Part shown: one piece after another, positions 39,632 to 48,435 of the stretch
Layout: each line of letters starts with the position of its first letter
Position numbering within the stretch: position 1 is the stretch's first letter
Source of the DNA: Acinetobacter sp. NCu2D-2
GTDB lineage: Bacteria; Pseudomonadota; Gammaproteobacteria; Pseudomonadales; Moraxellaceae
NCBI RefSeq assembly: GCF_001647675.1
Contig: NZ_CP015594.1
Span: 1,116,001-1,180,000, forward strand
Length of the DNA: 64,000 nucleotides
Direction of reading: 5' to 3'
Translations under genes and position numbers: made by a program
The notes under the pieces: model-generated
Database searches by the model: none
Told to the model about the DNA's origin: nothing
The model's input: only the letters and a program-made list of their open reading frames with translations

Positions 39632-39663
39632 AAAAAAGCCGACATCATGTCGGCTTTTTTTAT
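39632..39663 (+). terminator. Terminator of pgk
   Basis: AAAAAAGCCGAC pairs with GTCGGCTTTTTT around ATCAT, 22 bases after the pgk stop. Confidence 0.92.
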
Positions 39664-39766
39664 GTCAAAAATAAAACTGAAATAATTTGGTCAAATTAAC
39701 GTCATTAAATTGCAACACAACGGTCATAACATCAAGGATGTCAAAAGATCTGAAATGAGAGAAAGA

Positions 39767-40033
39767 ATGACAAAACTAAGTATGCTAATGGCAACCGTAT
39801 TGAGTACTGTTTTAGTGGTTGCATGTGCAAAACAGGATGAAGCACAAAATACTGAATCTGAAGCTTCAAGTGCTGTTGTTGAAGAGATTAGCCCAGAACA
39901 ACAAGCTGCAATTGATGCTATAGACAAACCAATACTAGATGAAAAAAATACCGATGTACCAAACGAAGTAGCCAATGCACCTGCCGATGCAGCAACACCT
40001 GATTTGGCAGCTTCTGAAGCCACACCACGTTAA
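39767..40033 (+). CDS. Small acidic lipoprotein, function unknown
   Basis: The start MTKLSMLMATV at 39767 begins a short signal peptide with a lipobox (VVAC), so the product should be a lipoprotein of about 70 residues after processing. GAGAGAAAG lies upstream of the ATG; another ATG at 39755 is in frame. The mature part is Ala/Glu/Asp-rich, looks disordered (EVANAPADAATPDLAASEA), and Ala-Lys after the Cys does not signal inner membrane retention. I do not recognise a family. It sits between pgk and fba with its own terminator. Confidence 0.75.
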   Translation: MTKLSMLMATVLSTVLVVACAKQDEAQNTESEASSAVVEEISPEQQAAIDAIDKPILDEKNTDVPNEVANAPADAATPDLAASEATPR

Positions 40034-40056
40034 GACTGCATATAAAATAAGAATGT

Positions 40057-40080
40057 CCCTGCGAAAGCAGGGTTTTTTTA
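40057..40080 (+). terminator. Terminator after the small lipoprotein gene
   Basis: CCCTGC pairs with GCAGGG around a GAAA tetraloop, followed by seven T. Confidence 0.92.
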
Positions 40081-40154
40081 TCAAATAATACGTTTATTTG
40101 CTGAATTGAAAACGGTTCGCATGTAGAATATGTCGCATTACCTGGGAGGATATT

Positions 40155-41192
40155 ATGGCTCTTATTTCTTTGCGCCAGCTCTTGGATCACGCCGGCGAAC
40201 ATGCTTACGGCGTACCAGCGTTTAACGTAAACAACTTAGAACAAATGCGCGCTATTATGATGGCGGCAGATGAAACAAATTCACCTGTAATCGTACAAGC
40301 TTCTGCGGGTGCGCGTAAATATGCAGGTGCACCGTTCTTACGTCACCTTATTTTGGCTGCAATTGAAGAATGGCCACACATTCCAGTGGTTATGCACCAA
40401 GACCACGGTACTAGCCCTGATGTATGTCAACGTTCAATCCAATTGGGCTTCTCATCAGTGATGATGGACGGCTCTTTGGGTGAAGATGGTAAAACGCCAA
40501 CTTCATACGAATATAACGTTGATGTAACTCGTCGTACTGTTCAAATGGCGCACGCTTGTGGTGTTTCAGTTGAAGGTGAAATTGGTTGCCTAGGTAGCCT
40601 TGAAACAGGTATGGCTGGTGAAGAAGATGGCGTGGGCGCTGAAGGCGTTCTTGACCATTCTCAACTTCTTACTTCTGTTGAAGAAGCGCGTCAATTCGTT
40701 GCAGATACCAATGTAGATGCTTTGGCAATTGCAGTAGGTACTTCACACGGTGCGTACAAATTCACTCGTCCACCTACAGGTGACATCTTAGCGATTGATC
40801 GTATTAAAGAGATCCACGCTGCACTTCCAAACACTCACCTTGTGATGCACGGTTCAAGCTCAGTGCCACAAGAATGGTTGAAAGTGATCAATGAATACGG
40901 TGGTAACATCGGTGAAACTTACGGTGTGCCTGTAGAACAATTGGTTGATGCAATCAAACATGGTGTTCGCAAAATCAACATCGATACTGACTTACGTTTA
41001 GCATCGACTGGTGCAATGCGCCGTATGATGGCTGAAAAACCAAGCGAATTCGACCCACGTAAATTCTTCACTGCAACAATCGAAGCAATGAAGCAAATCT
41101 GTGTGGATCGCTATGAAGCATTCGGTACAGCGGGTAACGCAGACAAAATTCGTCCAATTTCATTAGAAAAAATGGTTGCACGTTATAAATAA
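40155..41192 (+). CDS. fba: Class II fructose-bisphosphate aldolase
   Basis: The zinc-dependent aldolase interconverts fructose 1,6-bisphosphate and the triose phosphates. The 345-residue protein is of the longer (class IIA/Calvin cycle) subtype, with HQDHGTSPD as zinc and catalytic region, VEGEIG, the [11 protein letters not shown] phosphate-binding stretch with a zinc His, and HGSSSVP followed by NIDTD. A strong ribosome site (GGGAGGA) precedes the ATG. Highly expressed codon use and proximity to pgk fit a central carbon gene. Confidence 0.97.
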   Translation: MALISLRQLLDHAGEHAYGVPAFNVNNLEQMRAIMMAADETNSPVIVQASAGARKYAGAPFLRHLILAAIEEWPHIPVVMHQDHGTSPDVCQRSIQLGFSSVMMDGSLGEDGKTPTSYEYNVDVTRRTVQMAHACGVSVEGEIGCLGSLETGMAGEEDGVGAEGVLDHSQLLTSVEEARQFVADTNVDALAIAVGTSHGAYKFTRPPTGDILAIDRIKEIHAALPNTHLVMHGSSSVPQEWLKVINEYGGNIGETYGVPVEQLVDAIKHGVRKINIDTDLRLASTGAMRRMMAEKPSEFDPRKFFTATIEAMKQICVDRYEAFGTAGNADKIRPISLEKMVARYK

Positions 41193-41213
41193 TCGGTCAT
41201 AGATTATTGCGTT

Positions 41214-41241
41214 AAAAAAGCCCACAATTTGTGGGCTTTTT
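41214..41241 (+). terminator. Terminator of fba
   Basis: AAAAAGCCCAC and GTGGGCTTTTT pair around AATTT, 22 bases after the stop. Confidence 0.92.
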
Positions 41242-41285
41242 CTTTAATAGAAAAACAAAATCATGATGTATAACAAGAGTGGGTT

Positions 41286-42140
41286 ATGGAATTAATTTTT
41301 GCTGCTGCAATTTGTAGTGTCGCTGTTTCAATTGTGCTGAAAATTGCCAAACAGCAAGGTTTAAGCGCAATACATATGATTGGTTGGAACTATGCAACTG
41401 CAAGTATCTTATGCTTTTTATGGTTTAAACCTGACTTTCAAAGTTTATCAATCACTGACACGCCATGGCTGTTAATTTTAGCTTTAGGTATTTTATTGCC
41501 GAGCGTTTTTTTGCTGTTGAGCAAAGCATTGCAAACAGCGGGTATTTTAAAAACAGAAATTGCACAGCGACTTTCTGTGGTGCTCTCACTTGCAGCCGCT
41601 TATTTTATTTTTCAGGAACAATTTAGTCAGTCTAAAGTGCTTGGGATTATTTTAGGCATTCTTTCTGTTCTGATTATCTTGTGGTCTAACCGATCGGGTG
41701 GAAGCAATGGCAAGCAGGGCATGTTTTATTTAGCCAGCGTTTGGGGCGGCTATGCACTCATTGATGTACTACTTAAATACACCACAGGTTTGGGATTACA
41801 TTTTCCAGTCGCATTAAACCTGATGTTTATTTGTGCATTTATCGTTTCTATGGCATATCTCAGCTACAAATATAAAAACGTAGGAGATACAAAGAATATT
41901 GCAGCAGGCTTATTCTTAGGGCTTTTAAATTTCGCCAATATTGCACTTTATGTGAAAGCGCATATGTTATTAAAAGACACACCAGCGATTGTATTTGCAG
42001 GTATGAATATTTTGGTGGTGGTATTTGGCGTGCTTGCAGGTCTGATGGTGTTTAAAGAAAAGTTAAAACCTGCAAGCAGTTTGGGTTTGGTGCTGGGATT
42101 GCTTAGTGTGCTTTGCTTAGCATATGCAATGTCTGCTTAA
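41286..42140 (+). CDS. EamA/DMT family membrane transporter
   Basis: The 284-residue protein has about ten membrane helices in two repeats, as in drug/metabolite transporters of the EamA family; LLSVLCLAYAMS forms the last helix. The substrate cannot be told. Its 3' end overlaps the convergent zinc-ribbon gene by 38 bases. It follows the fba terminator and so has its own promoter, though not clearly seen. Confidence 0.82.
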   Translation: MELIFAAAICSVAVSIVLKIAKQQGLSAIHMIGWNYATASILCFLWFKPDFQSLSITDTPWLLILALGILLPSVFLLLSKALQTAGILKTEIAQRLSVVLSLAAAYFIFQEQFSQSKVLGIILGILSVLIILWSNRSGGSNGKQGMFYLASVWGGYALIDVLLKYTTGLGLHFPVALNLMFICAFIVSMAYLSYKYKNVGDTKNIAAGLFLGLLNFANIALYVKAHMLLKDTPAIVFAGMNILVVVFGVLAGLMVFKEKLKPASSLGLVLGLLSVLCLAYAMSA

Positions 42141-42330
42141 AGTAAGACGTTGCGTAGTCAAGTGGATAACGTACCAAATCTTGAACTTCAGCCGTGCCAA
42201 GTAATAAACCCGCTTTTTGGCAGTGTGGGCAATTCGGATAGTGATGTTCTTCTTGAGTGAAACCATTTAAATAGATTTTGTCACAATCGGTGCATTCAAA
42301 TTTAAGCGGTTTAGTGAGTTGAATAGACAT
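42103..42330 (-). CDS. Small zinc-ribbon-like protein, function unknown
   Basis: The 75-residue protein has two Cys pairs, CTDC near residues 13-16 and CPHC near 34-37, spaced as in a zinc ribbon. No signal peptide is seen. AGAGGTG lies upstream of the ATG, supporting translation. Its end overlaps the 3' end of the convergent EamA gene. No family is recognised. Confidence 0.7.
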   Translation of the reverse strand: MSIQLTKPLKFECTDCDKIYLNGFTQEEHHYPNCPHCQKAGLLLGTAEVQDLVRYPLDYATSYFKQTLHMLSKAH

Positions 42331-42398
42331 AAGGCACCTCTTTTTATTGTTTATGTTGTGATTATTATTGATTAAGCAAAAAATAGGCCCAAATTGAT

Positions 42399-42426
42399 AT
42401 AAAAGGGCATTTTTCGGCCCTTTTAT
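42399..42426 (-). terminator. Probable terminator of nfsB
   Basis: On the minus strand, AAAAGGGC and GCCCTTTT pair around CGAAAAAT. The T run after it is short, so strength is uncertain. Confidence 0.6.
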
Positions 42427-42436
42427 ATCATAAAAA

Positions 42437-43090
42437 TTAAATTTTGGTGAATATTTGTTCTTCTTTCAGACGAGATTTTGGTAATTTGGCATTAAAGTCA
42501 TTCTCACTACGATAACCAAAGGTTAAAAGTACCGATGGAATCAGTCCTTTTTCTTTTAATCCAAATTCCTGACTAATGACTTCTTCGTTAAAGCCACCAA
42601 TTGGCGTCGCATCAATTCCTTCAAGACCTGCAGCAAGTAACATTTGACCTAAAGCAATAAAGGTCTGATTTTCAGCCCAACGACCAATATCACCTTTTTC
42701 ATTTTTATAATAGTTGACGTAGCCAATACGGGTATTTTTTTGTGCTTCTTTGGCAGCATCACCTTTAAAGCGACCTGCTGATTCATCTTGTGCTAAAAGC
42801 TGGTCTAGATGATCTTCTGTAATATCGACTTTAGTGCAAAATAAAATGGTATGAGATGAGTCGAGCACTTTTGGTGCATTGTAGGCATATTGCTCGGTCA
42901 AAGCTTTTGCAATACGTTGTTTAGCAGCAGCATCTTCGGCAATGAAAAAATGCCAAGGTTGGATGTTAATTGAAGATGGCGCAAGTCTTAAAACCTGCAA
43001 TAATTTTTCAAATTGTTCTTGAGGGATTTTTTTACTCGGATCATAAGCTTTTGTGGTGTAACGCGTTTTTGATACCTTGAGTAAATCCAT
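42437..43090 (-). CDS. nfsB: Oxygen-insensitive NAD(P)H nitroreductase NfsB type
   Basis: The 217-residue flavoprotein belongs to the FMN-dependent nitroreductase family and would reduce nitroaromatics and quinones by two-electron steps. The N-terminal KTRYTTKAYDPSKKI, the RLAPSSINIQPWHF FMN-binding segment, and the C-terminal KSRL pattern fit NfsB. It is a single gene with its own terminator. The NfsB name is by resemblance; a related dihydropteridine reductase-like role is possible. Confidence 0.88.
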   Translation of the reverse strand: MDLLKVSKTRYTTKAYDPSKKIPQEQFEKLLQVLRLAPSSINIQPWHFFIAEDAAAKQRIAKALTEQYAYNAPKVLDSSHTILFCTKVDITEDHLDQLLAQDESAGRFKGDAAKEAQKNTRIGYVNYYKNEKGDIGRWAENQTFIALGQMLLAAGLEGIDATPIGGFNEEVISQEFGLKEKGLIPSVLLTFGYRSENDFNAKLPKSRLKEEQIFTKI

Positions 43091-43333
43091 AATCGAACTC
43101 CAAACTTTTTTAAATATTCATTAGGTCAGCGTGACATCGAATCAAACGCTGAATACTGCTCATAGTACAATAAATTGATCAGCAATCATCTTATGCTTTA
43201 ATCGAAACAGATATGTTGCGAATTATCGTCTTATAGTTAAATCTAATAATGAAATAGATATTGCATCTTGGTTAATTTTATCAAGAGGCGTTTAATAATT
43301 TGATGAGCCATTACATTGAAGCGAGTAGGTGGT

Positions 43334-44128
43334 ATGCAATACACCAATTACTTTAAACGCAAACTGAAAACTGAACAGCAGATCGGTTTATGGGTCGGTT
43401 TAGCAGATGCCTATGGAACTGAAATTGCTGCCAATGCAGGCTACGACTGGTTACTCATTGATGGTGAACATGCACCAAGTGATTTACGTACGACATTGTC
43501 ACAATTGCAAAGTATTGCAGCCTATCCATCACAAGCGGTGGTTCGTCCACCAATTGGCAGTGTACAACTGATTAAACAGCTCTTGGATATTGGTGCACAG
43601 ACTTTACTAATACCAATGATTGAAACCGTTGAGCAAGCGGAACTGATGGTCAAAGCGGTACGTTATCCACCACTGGGCGTGCGTGGTGTCGGCGCGGCAC
43701 TTGCACGTGCAACACGTTGGAACAGTATTCCAAATTATTATCAAACTGCACATGAAGATATTTGTCTTTTAATTCAGATTGAATCTGTGAAAGGTTTAGA
43801 AAACCTGGATGACATTCTGAAAATAGACGGTATTGATGGTATTTTTATTGGCGCAGTCGATCTGTCAGCAACGATGGGATACGAAGGCAATCCAAATCAT
43901 CCTGAAGTGCAAAAAGCCGTGGTTGATGCTATTCAACGGATTCGTACTTCTGGCAAAGCAGCCGGGATTTTATCGACACAACATGAAGTTACCCAAAAGT
44001 ATTTGGATTTGGGGACTGAATTTGTCGCTGTTGGGGTGGATACCAGTGTGTTGATGAATTCTCTACGTAGTCTATTGGTAAAATATAAACCCGATACTGA
44101 AGTTATGCAGTCACAAGGCGGCTATTAA
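43334..44128 (+). CDS. HpcH/HpaI family class II aldolase
   Basis: The 264-residue protein matches 4-hydroxy-2-oxoheptanedioate aldolase (HpaI) and related 2-keto-3-deoxy sugar acid aldolases. Motifs are WLLIDGEHAPSD, IPMIETVEQAE with the metal-binding Glu, GVRGVGAALARATRW, and IQIESVKG with the following GAVDLSATMG Asp. The start at 43334 has AGGTGG just upstream, with short spacing; a TTG at 43316 is also in frame. No catabolic operon is beside it, so the natural substrate is open. A strong terminator follows. Confidence 0.88.
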   Translation: MQYTNYFKRKLKTEQQIGLWVGLADAYGTEIAANAGYDWLLIDGEHAPSDLRTTLSQLQSIAAYPSQAVVRPPIGSVQLIKQLLDIGAQTLLIPMIETVEQAELMVKAVRYPPLGVRGVGAALARATRWNSIPNYYQTAHEDICLLIQIESVKGLENLDDILKIDGIDGIFIGAVDLSATMGYEGNPNHPEVQKAVVDAIQRIRTSGKAAGILSTQHEVTQKYLDLGTEFVAVGVDTSVLMNSLRSLLVKYKPDTEVMQSQGGY

Positions 44129-44146
44129 GTACTTTGAGTATTGAAT

Positions 44147-44178
44147 AAAAAAAGCAACTGTACTCAGTTGCTTTTTTT
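44147..44178 (+). terminator. Terminator of the HpaI-type aldolase gene
   Basis: AAGCAACTG and CAGTTGCTT pair around TACT, with A and T runs outside. Confidence 0.92.
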
Positions 44179-44446
44179 ATGATTGAAATTCGTATTTAAA
44201 GCTCATGAGTAGATAAGGACTCTTATTCCTTTTTTGTCTTATTTCAACCTTTATTAAAGAAGATAAAAGCTGAGCCTTAAGGTATCAGTATTATCTGGGT
44301 TTTAAATTTATTAGCATAAAATCATATATATAAAGCATAAAATGATAATTATAAAAATATGATAAGCACTGTCCATTTTCTTATTTTTCACTGCATAGTT
44401 AATGGTGAATAATGTGAATATTCAAGTAATAATGTCGCTTAATACT

Positions 44447-45298
44447 ATGTCTAGTTCAGTTCAAATTCCGAGTTTAGAAACAATTTTGGCTGCTCATCAA
44501 GCGCTTAAAAATCAACGTCCACTTGTGCAATGCATTACTAACAGTGTATCTGTGAATTTTATGGCGAATGTCTTACTCAGCGCTGGTGCATCACCTGCAA
44601 TGGTTGATAATCCTGAAGAAGCAGCAGAATTTATTCGTTATGCAAATGGCTTGGTGGTGAACTTAGGCACGCCGACAGCTGCATTGGTTGAATCAATGCA
44701 ACTCGCTATTCGTGAAGCTCATCAATTGAATAAACCATGGGTACTTGACCCAATTGCTGCAGGTGCCTTGTCTTGGCGCGGTCAGTTGGCTGCAGATTTC
44801 CTTGAATACAAACCGACGGTTATTCGCGGTAATGCATCTGAGATTATTGGTCTAGCGGGTTTAGGCACCAATGCCAAAGGTTTTGATAGTTCTAACGATG
44901 CCGCAGATTCCGTTCAAGCTGCACAATCATTGCTTGATCACACAGATGTTGTTTCTGCATCTGGTGAAGTCGATCATATCGTCTCTAAAACTGAAAATGC
45001 AGAAGGGACACAATACTGGCTGGCTAAAGTAAAAGGCGGAAGTTTTTTCTTTCCACTTGTGACAGCATCGGGCTGCTCATTAGGCGCATTGGTTGCGGCA
45101 TATAGTTCTGTGACCACACCTTTTAATGCCGTGGTTGCTGCTCATGCACATTATGCTGTGGCAGGTAAAAAAGCACACTTGAAAACCGATGCACCTGGTG
45201 ATTTCCAACGTGAATTTATCAATGAGTTGTATAAAGTTAACGCTGATGACTTTGCTGAATACTTGGAATTTAGTGTCGAGGAATTAAAAGCCGCATGA
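44447..45298 (+). CDS. thiM: Hydroxyethylthiazole kinase ThiM
   Basis: ThiM phosphorylates the thiazole alcohol for thiamin salvage. The protein shows the LVQCITNSVSVNFMANVLLS start region, GASPAMVDNPEEA, WVLDPIAAGA, RGNASEI, and the ATP-site TASGCSLGAL with the catalytic Cys. The ATG at 44447 (MSSSVQIPS, 283 residues) is chosen; ATGs at 44432 and 44402 are in frame. No thiE or thiD is adjacent and no TPP riboswitch is evident upstream. Its stop overlaps the next gene by 4 bases. Confidence 0.92.
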   Translation: MSSSVQIPSLETILAAHQALKNQRPLVQCITNSVSVNFMANVLLSAGASPAMVDNPEEAAEFIRYANGLVVNLGTPTAALVESMQLAIREAHQLNKPWVLDPIAAGALSWRGQLAADFLEYKPTVIRGNASEIIGLAGLGTNAKGFDSSNDAADSVQAAQSLLDHTDVVSASGEVDHIVSKTENAEGTQYWLAKVKGGSFFFPLVTASGCSLGALVAAYSSVTTPFNAVVAAHAHYAVAGKKAHLKTDAPGDFQREFINELYKVNADDFAEYLEFSVEELKAA

Positions 45299-46140
45299 AA
45301 TCATTGATCAGTGCAGAGGATTTGTTTCGTCGTTTGAATGATGTGCAAATTCTTGAAGTCGGGGCTAAAACAGCAAATGCAACCCAAGCTCAACACGCAT
45401 TATATGCTTTTGAGCAGGGGCATATTCCAACCGCACAATATGTCGATCTAACGCAACATTTTAGTCAACAAGGCACTGATCTCGATTACCAGCACCCTAA
45501 TTTAACAGAAATGCGAAATTCACTGTCGCATTTTGGTCTCAATTCCAATCAGCCGATTGTAATTTATGACCGTGAAAATCATATTTGGGCGACTCGTTTG
45601 TGGTGGGTGTTACAGGCTTTTGGCATTACTAATGTGTATGTATTGCATGGTGGATTTAAGGCTTGGCAGACTCAAGATTATCCACTTGAACAAGGTTCGC
45701 ACCAAGCAACACAATCAAAGACTCATCACGACTTTAATTTAAATTTCCAAGCGCAATATTTTGCTGATTTAAATGACGTTAAAGCTGTGGTGAATGGACC
45801 GCAGGATGCACAGCTCGTTAATGTACTCCGTCCAGTGGTCTTTCGTGGTGAAGAACTGCGCTATGCACGAGCAGGGCATATTCCAGGCAGCATCAATATC
45901 CCATTTGCACAATTTTTAGATGCAGATGGTTTCTTTAAAGATTCTTTTTCAAACTTTCAGGCTGACTTTGGCCTTAATTTAAACCGAGACATCATTATCT
46001 ACTGTGGAAGTGGCATTACTGCGAGTGGTGCTGCCTTTGCACTACAACAGACTCAGGCAAAATCGATCAAAATCTATGATGGTTCGATGTCCGAGTGGAG
46101 TGCAGATCCAAAACTTCCCCTTCAGACAATGATTGAATAA
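45295..46140 (+). CDS. Sulfurtransferase with two rhodanese domains
   Basis: The 281-residue protein has two rhodanese modules, an inactive N-terminal one (about 1-140) and a C-terminal one with the active Cys in IIYCGSGITASG near residues 229-240. A CGSG-type loop is typical of 3-mercaptopyruvate sulfurtransferase (SseA) rather than thiosulfate sulfurtransferase (often CRKGVT). It overlaps thiM by 4 bases (ATGA), so a sulfur link to thiazole metabolism is tempting, but not shown. Confidence 0.87.
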   Translation: MKSLISAEDLFRRLNDVQILEVGAKTANATQAQHALYAFEQGHIPTAQYVDLTQHFSQQGTDLDYQHPNLTEMRNSLSHFGLNSNQPIVIYDRENHIWATRLWWVLQAFGITNVYVLHGGFKAWQTQDYPLEQGSHQATQSKTHHDFNLNFQAQYFADLNDVKAVVNGPQDAQLVNVLRPVVFRGEELRYARAGHIPGSINIPFAQFLDADGFFKDSFSNFQADFGLNLNRDIIIYCGSGITASGAAFALQQTQAKSIKIYDGSMSEWSADPKLPLQTMIE

Positions 46141-46152
46141 TAGGATATTGCA

Positions 46153-47265
46153 ATGGCAATTAAAGCACTTTGGTACTTGAGTACCGCGGATGGTAACTAT
46201 CCATGGATTCAAGAAGAATTTTATCCTGTAGATTTCAAACGCTATAAAAAATTGGCTCAGACGATTGATCAAGGTGGATTCTACGGTGCATTGGTCGCAA
46301 CATGGCCAAATGACCCATTAACTTCGGCTTCTTCAGTCGCAGGTTTCACTGAAAATATGAAGTTTTTGGTGGCAGAATATGCAGGATTGACACCAGCAAA
46401 ACTTCTTGCGGAACAAGCGCTGACATTTGAAAAATTCCACGGTAGCCGTTTATTGTTCAATCACATTAATGGTACACCACAGCGTATTGGAACTTATGGC
46501 GTAACCTTAACACCTGAAACTCGTTATGAATTGGGTGAGTCGTACTGGAAAGAATTCCAACAGCATTATGCCAAAGGCTACCGCTCATTATTCCCAAATA
46601 CTGATTTTACCATTGAGCCAACCACACCAGGGGGTATTCCTTTGTGGGGTACAGGGGATTCAGCAGCAGGAATAGAACATGCAGGTAAAGTCGTCAATAC
46701 CTATTTACTCATGATTCGTGAGCGTGCACGCGTGAAAGACCAGTTTGCTCGCGCGAAAGCGTCCGCAGAGCGTCAAGGTCGTCGATATGACGATATGGGT
46801 GCATTGACCAGTGTTACGGTACGTGAAACTCAAAAAGAAGCAGAGCAACAGTTCTATAAAATTTTTGAAAAAACAGGTGCAGAACTGTTAAAGCAAAAAC
46901 TTGATGTATCCATTAAGCGTAAAACTAATGGTGAGCAAAGTATTGATAACTTTACTGCACCGGACGCACAGCGTCAGGAATGGGTGGATTATATTCGTAA
47001 AGGACAATTGCCACCGCTTGAGTCTTTGCGTTTAGAAGAAAATCTATTTGCAGGGATGAGTGCATGGTCTTCACTGGATATCTTCGGTTATGCGTCATCT
47101 GCAGCATATTTGGTCGGTAGCCCGGAAAATATTGCGACACAAGTTGAGAAATATCATGTTGAGACAGGGATGACTGCATTAATCATGTCGGGTTGGCCAT
47201 TAATTGAAGAAGCAGAATACACATCAAAATTGTTGTTGCCACTGCTTAAAACGATTGGTGAATAA
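46153..47265 (+). CDS. LLM class flavin-dependent monooxygenase, alkanesulfonate type
   Basis: The 370-residue protein has the bacterial luciferase-like TIM barrel and resembles SsuD-type FMNH2-dependent alkanesulfonate monooxygenases: the N-terminal ALWYLSTADG, KFLVAEYAGLTPAKLLAEQ, GSRLLFNHINGT, and the C-terminal LVGSPENIATQVEKYH stretch. It would need an FMN reductase in trans. Placement in a sulfur-related operon (rhodanese just before) fits sulfur scavenging. Exact substrate is not determined. Confidence 0.85.
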   Translation: MAIKALWYLSTADGNYPWIQEEFYPVDFKRYKKLAQTIDQGGFYGALVATWPNDPLTSASSVAGFTENMKFLVAEYAGLTPAKLLAEQALTFEKFHGSRLLFNHINGTPQRIGTYGVTLTPETRYELGESYWKEFQQHYAKGYRSLFPNTDFTIEPTTPGGIPLWGTGDSAAGIEHAGKVVNTYLLMIRERARVKDQFARAKASAERQGRRYDDMGALTSVTVRETQKEAEQQFYKIFEKTGAELLKQKLDVSIKRKTNGEQSIDNFTAPDAQRQEWVDYIRKGQLPPLESLRLEENLFAGMSAWSSLDIFGYASSAAYLVGSPENIATQVEKYHVETGMTALIMSGWPLIEEAEYTSKLLLPLLKTIGE

Positions 47266-47897
47266 TGCAGATTCAATTGCAAACGCGTGGACATATTCTT
47301 CACGCACAAGGCGTACTCTTCGATCTTGATGGCACATTAGTTGAGTCCATGGGATCAATTGCAGACATACTTAGGGTATGGGCAGAGCACAACCAACTGG
47401 ATGTAAATACCGTGATTGATTTCAGTCATGGTAAACGCAGTATCGATATTGTGCGACACTTTATCGACGAGGCGAAGGTATCTGTTGAATATGAGGCGTT
47501 AACCCAACGTTTTGTTGTAGCGAGTGATCAAGCAGTTGCCATGAAAGGTGCGAACGCTTTTTTGCAGCAACTTAATGAATTAGATATTCCTTGGGCGGTG
47601 GTGAGTTCATCTGAACGTGTGCTAATTAAGGCGCGTTTAGCTGCTGCAGGTTTGCCACTTCCTAAAATGATGGTATCCGCTGAAGATGTCGAACAGGGCA
47701 AGCCAAGTCCTGAAGGATATTTAAAAGGTGCAGAATTATTGAATCTTAAAATTCAGGATTGTGTGGTTTTTGAGGATGCACCTTCAGGCATTCAAGCGGC
47801 TCAGCAGGCACAAGCTCAGTTGATTACCTTGGGTTCATTGGCTAAATCTTTTGATGTGACTAATATTGATGATTATACCCAGCTGCGACTGAAATAA
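47265..47897 (+). CDS. HAD-IA family hydrolase
   Basis: The 210-residue phosphatase shows motif I DLDGTLVES, a cap domain, motif II VVSSS, and KPSPEGYL with VVFEDAPSGIQAAQ as motifs III/IV. It resembles sugar phosphatases (YfbT/DOG-like) or phosphoglycolate phosphatase-like enzymes. The ATG overlaps the stop of the LLM gene (TAATG). It may dephosphorylate a by-product of the operon; no clear substrate signal is visible. No good terminator follows. Confidence 0.86.
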   Translation: MQIQLQTRGHILHAQGVLFDLDGTLVESMGSIADILRVWAEHNQLDVNTVIDFSHGKRSIDIVRHFIDEAKVSVEYEALTQRFVVASDQAVAMKGANAFLQQLNELDIPWAVVSSSERVLIKARLAAAGLPLPKMMVSAEDVEQGKPSPEGYLKGAELLNLKIQDCVVFEDAPSGIQAAQQAQAQLITLGSLAKSFDVTNIDDYTQLRLK

Positions 47898-48180
47898 ACC
47901 CAAGAAAAGATAAACTCTGATTTGTCAGGGTTTGTCTGTTGAAGCAAGCAAATGACTTATGTGTCATTACAAAGTCATTTGCAATTGAGGTCAATAGCGC
48001 GTATAAAGGTAACACTTTAAAGCGAATAGTGTTTTCGCTGGTCTTTTTTAGCTAATTGTGATGTACATATTTCAGGAATGATCCTGAGAAAAATCTTAGT
48101 AACTACAGAATTATTATTCAAATCTGGTTTTATTAATCTCTTTGTTGTGTCACGAAAAGCTCATGTAATGAGTAAATATT
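47898..48180. other. Intergenic region, no gene seen
   Basis: AT-rich sequence, no ORF with a ribosome site or clear RNA structure. It should include the promoter of the following small gene. Confidence 0.4.
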
Positions 48181-48399
48181 TTGAAAATTTTAAATCAATG
48201 GTATACAGCGACTGCTGTAAATGGCTGTGAAATTAATGTAAAAGTTGTTCCACTTAAACGTAAACAAAGTACTCTTGATGGTTTTATTTGGGTCGATGTT
48301 GGATCAATGATTCAATTATCTTCTGGTGAAGAAATCCAATTTAACCTTGATGGTAAAAGTTTCTACACAGGCGTAAATCAACTGTATCGTCTGCAGTAA
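48181..48399 (+). CDS. Small protein, function unknown
   Basis: The 72-residue protein has no signal peptide and looks like a compact beta-rich domain (EINVKVVPLKRKQSTLDGF, GFIWVDVGSMIQLSSGEE). The only usable start is TTG at 48181, since a stop lies in frame at 48169; ribosome site is weak. No family recognised. It ends before a strong hairpin shared with lpxH. Confidence 0.55.
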   Translation: MKILNQWYTATAVNGCEINVKVVPLKRKQSTLDGFIWVDVGSMIQLSSGEEIQFNLDGKSFYTGVNQLYRLQ

Positions 48400-48406
48400 A
48401 AATATT

Positions 48407-48435
48407 AAAAGAGTGGCTAATATAGCCACTCTTTT
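48407..48435. terminator. Bidirectional terminator overlapping the lpxH stop
   Basis: AAAAGAGTGGCTA and TAGCCACTCTTTT pair around ATA. The last codons of lpxH (Glu-Trp-Leu-Tyr-stop) are inside this stem, so the terminator doubles as coding sequence. Confidence 0.9.

Noticed and set aside
44180..44446. TPP riboswitch upstream of thiM
   Set aside because: A fragment GCTGAG and a later ATCTGG are present, but the ACC-GAACCTGAT core and the paired arms are missing.
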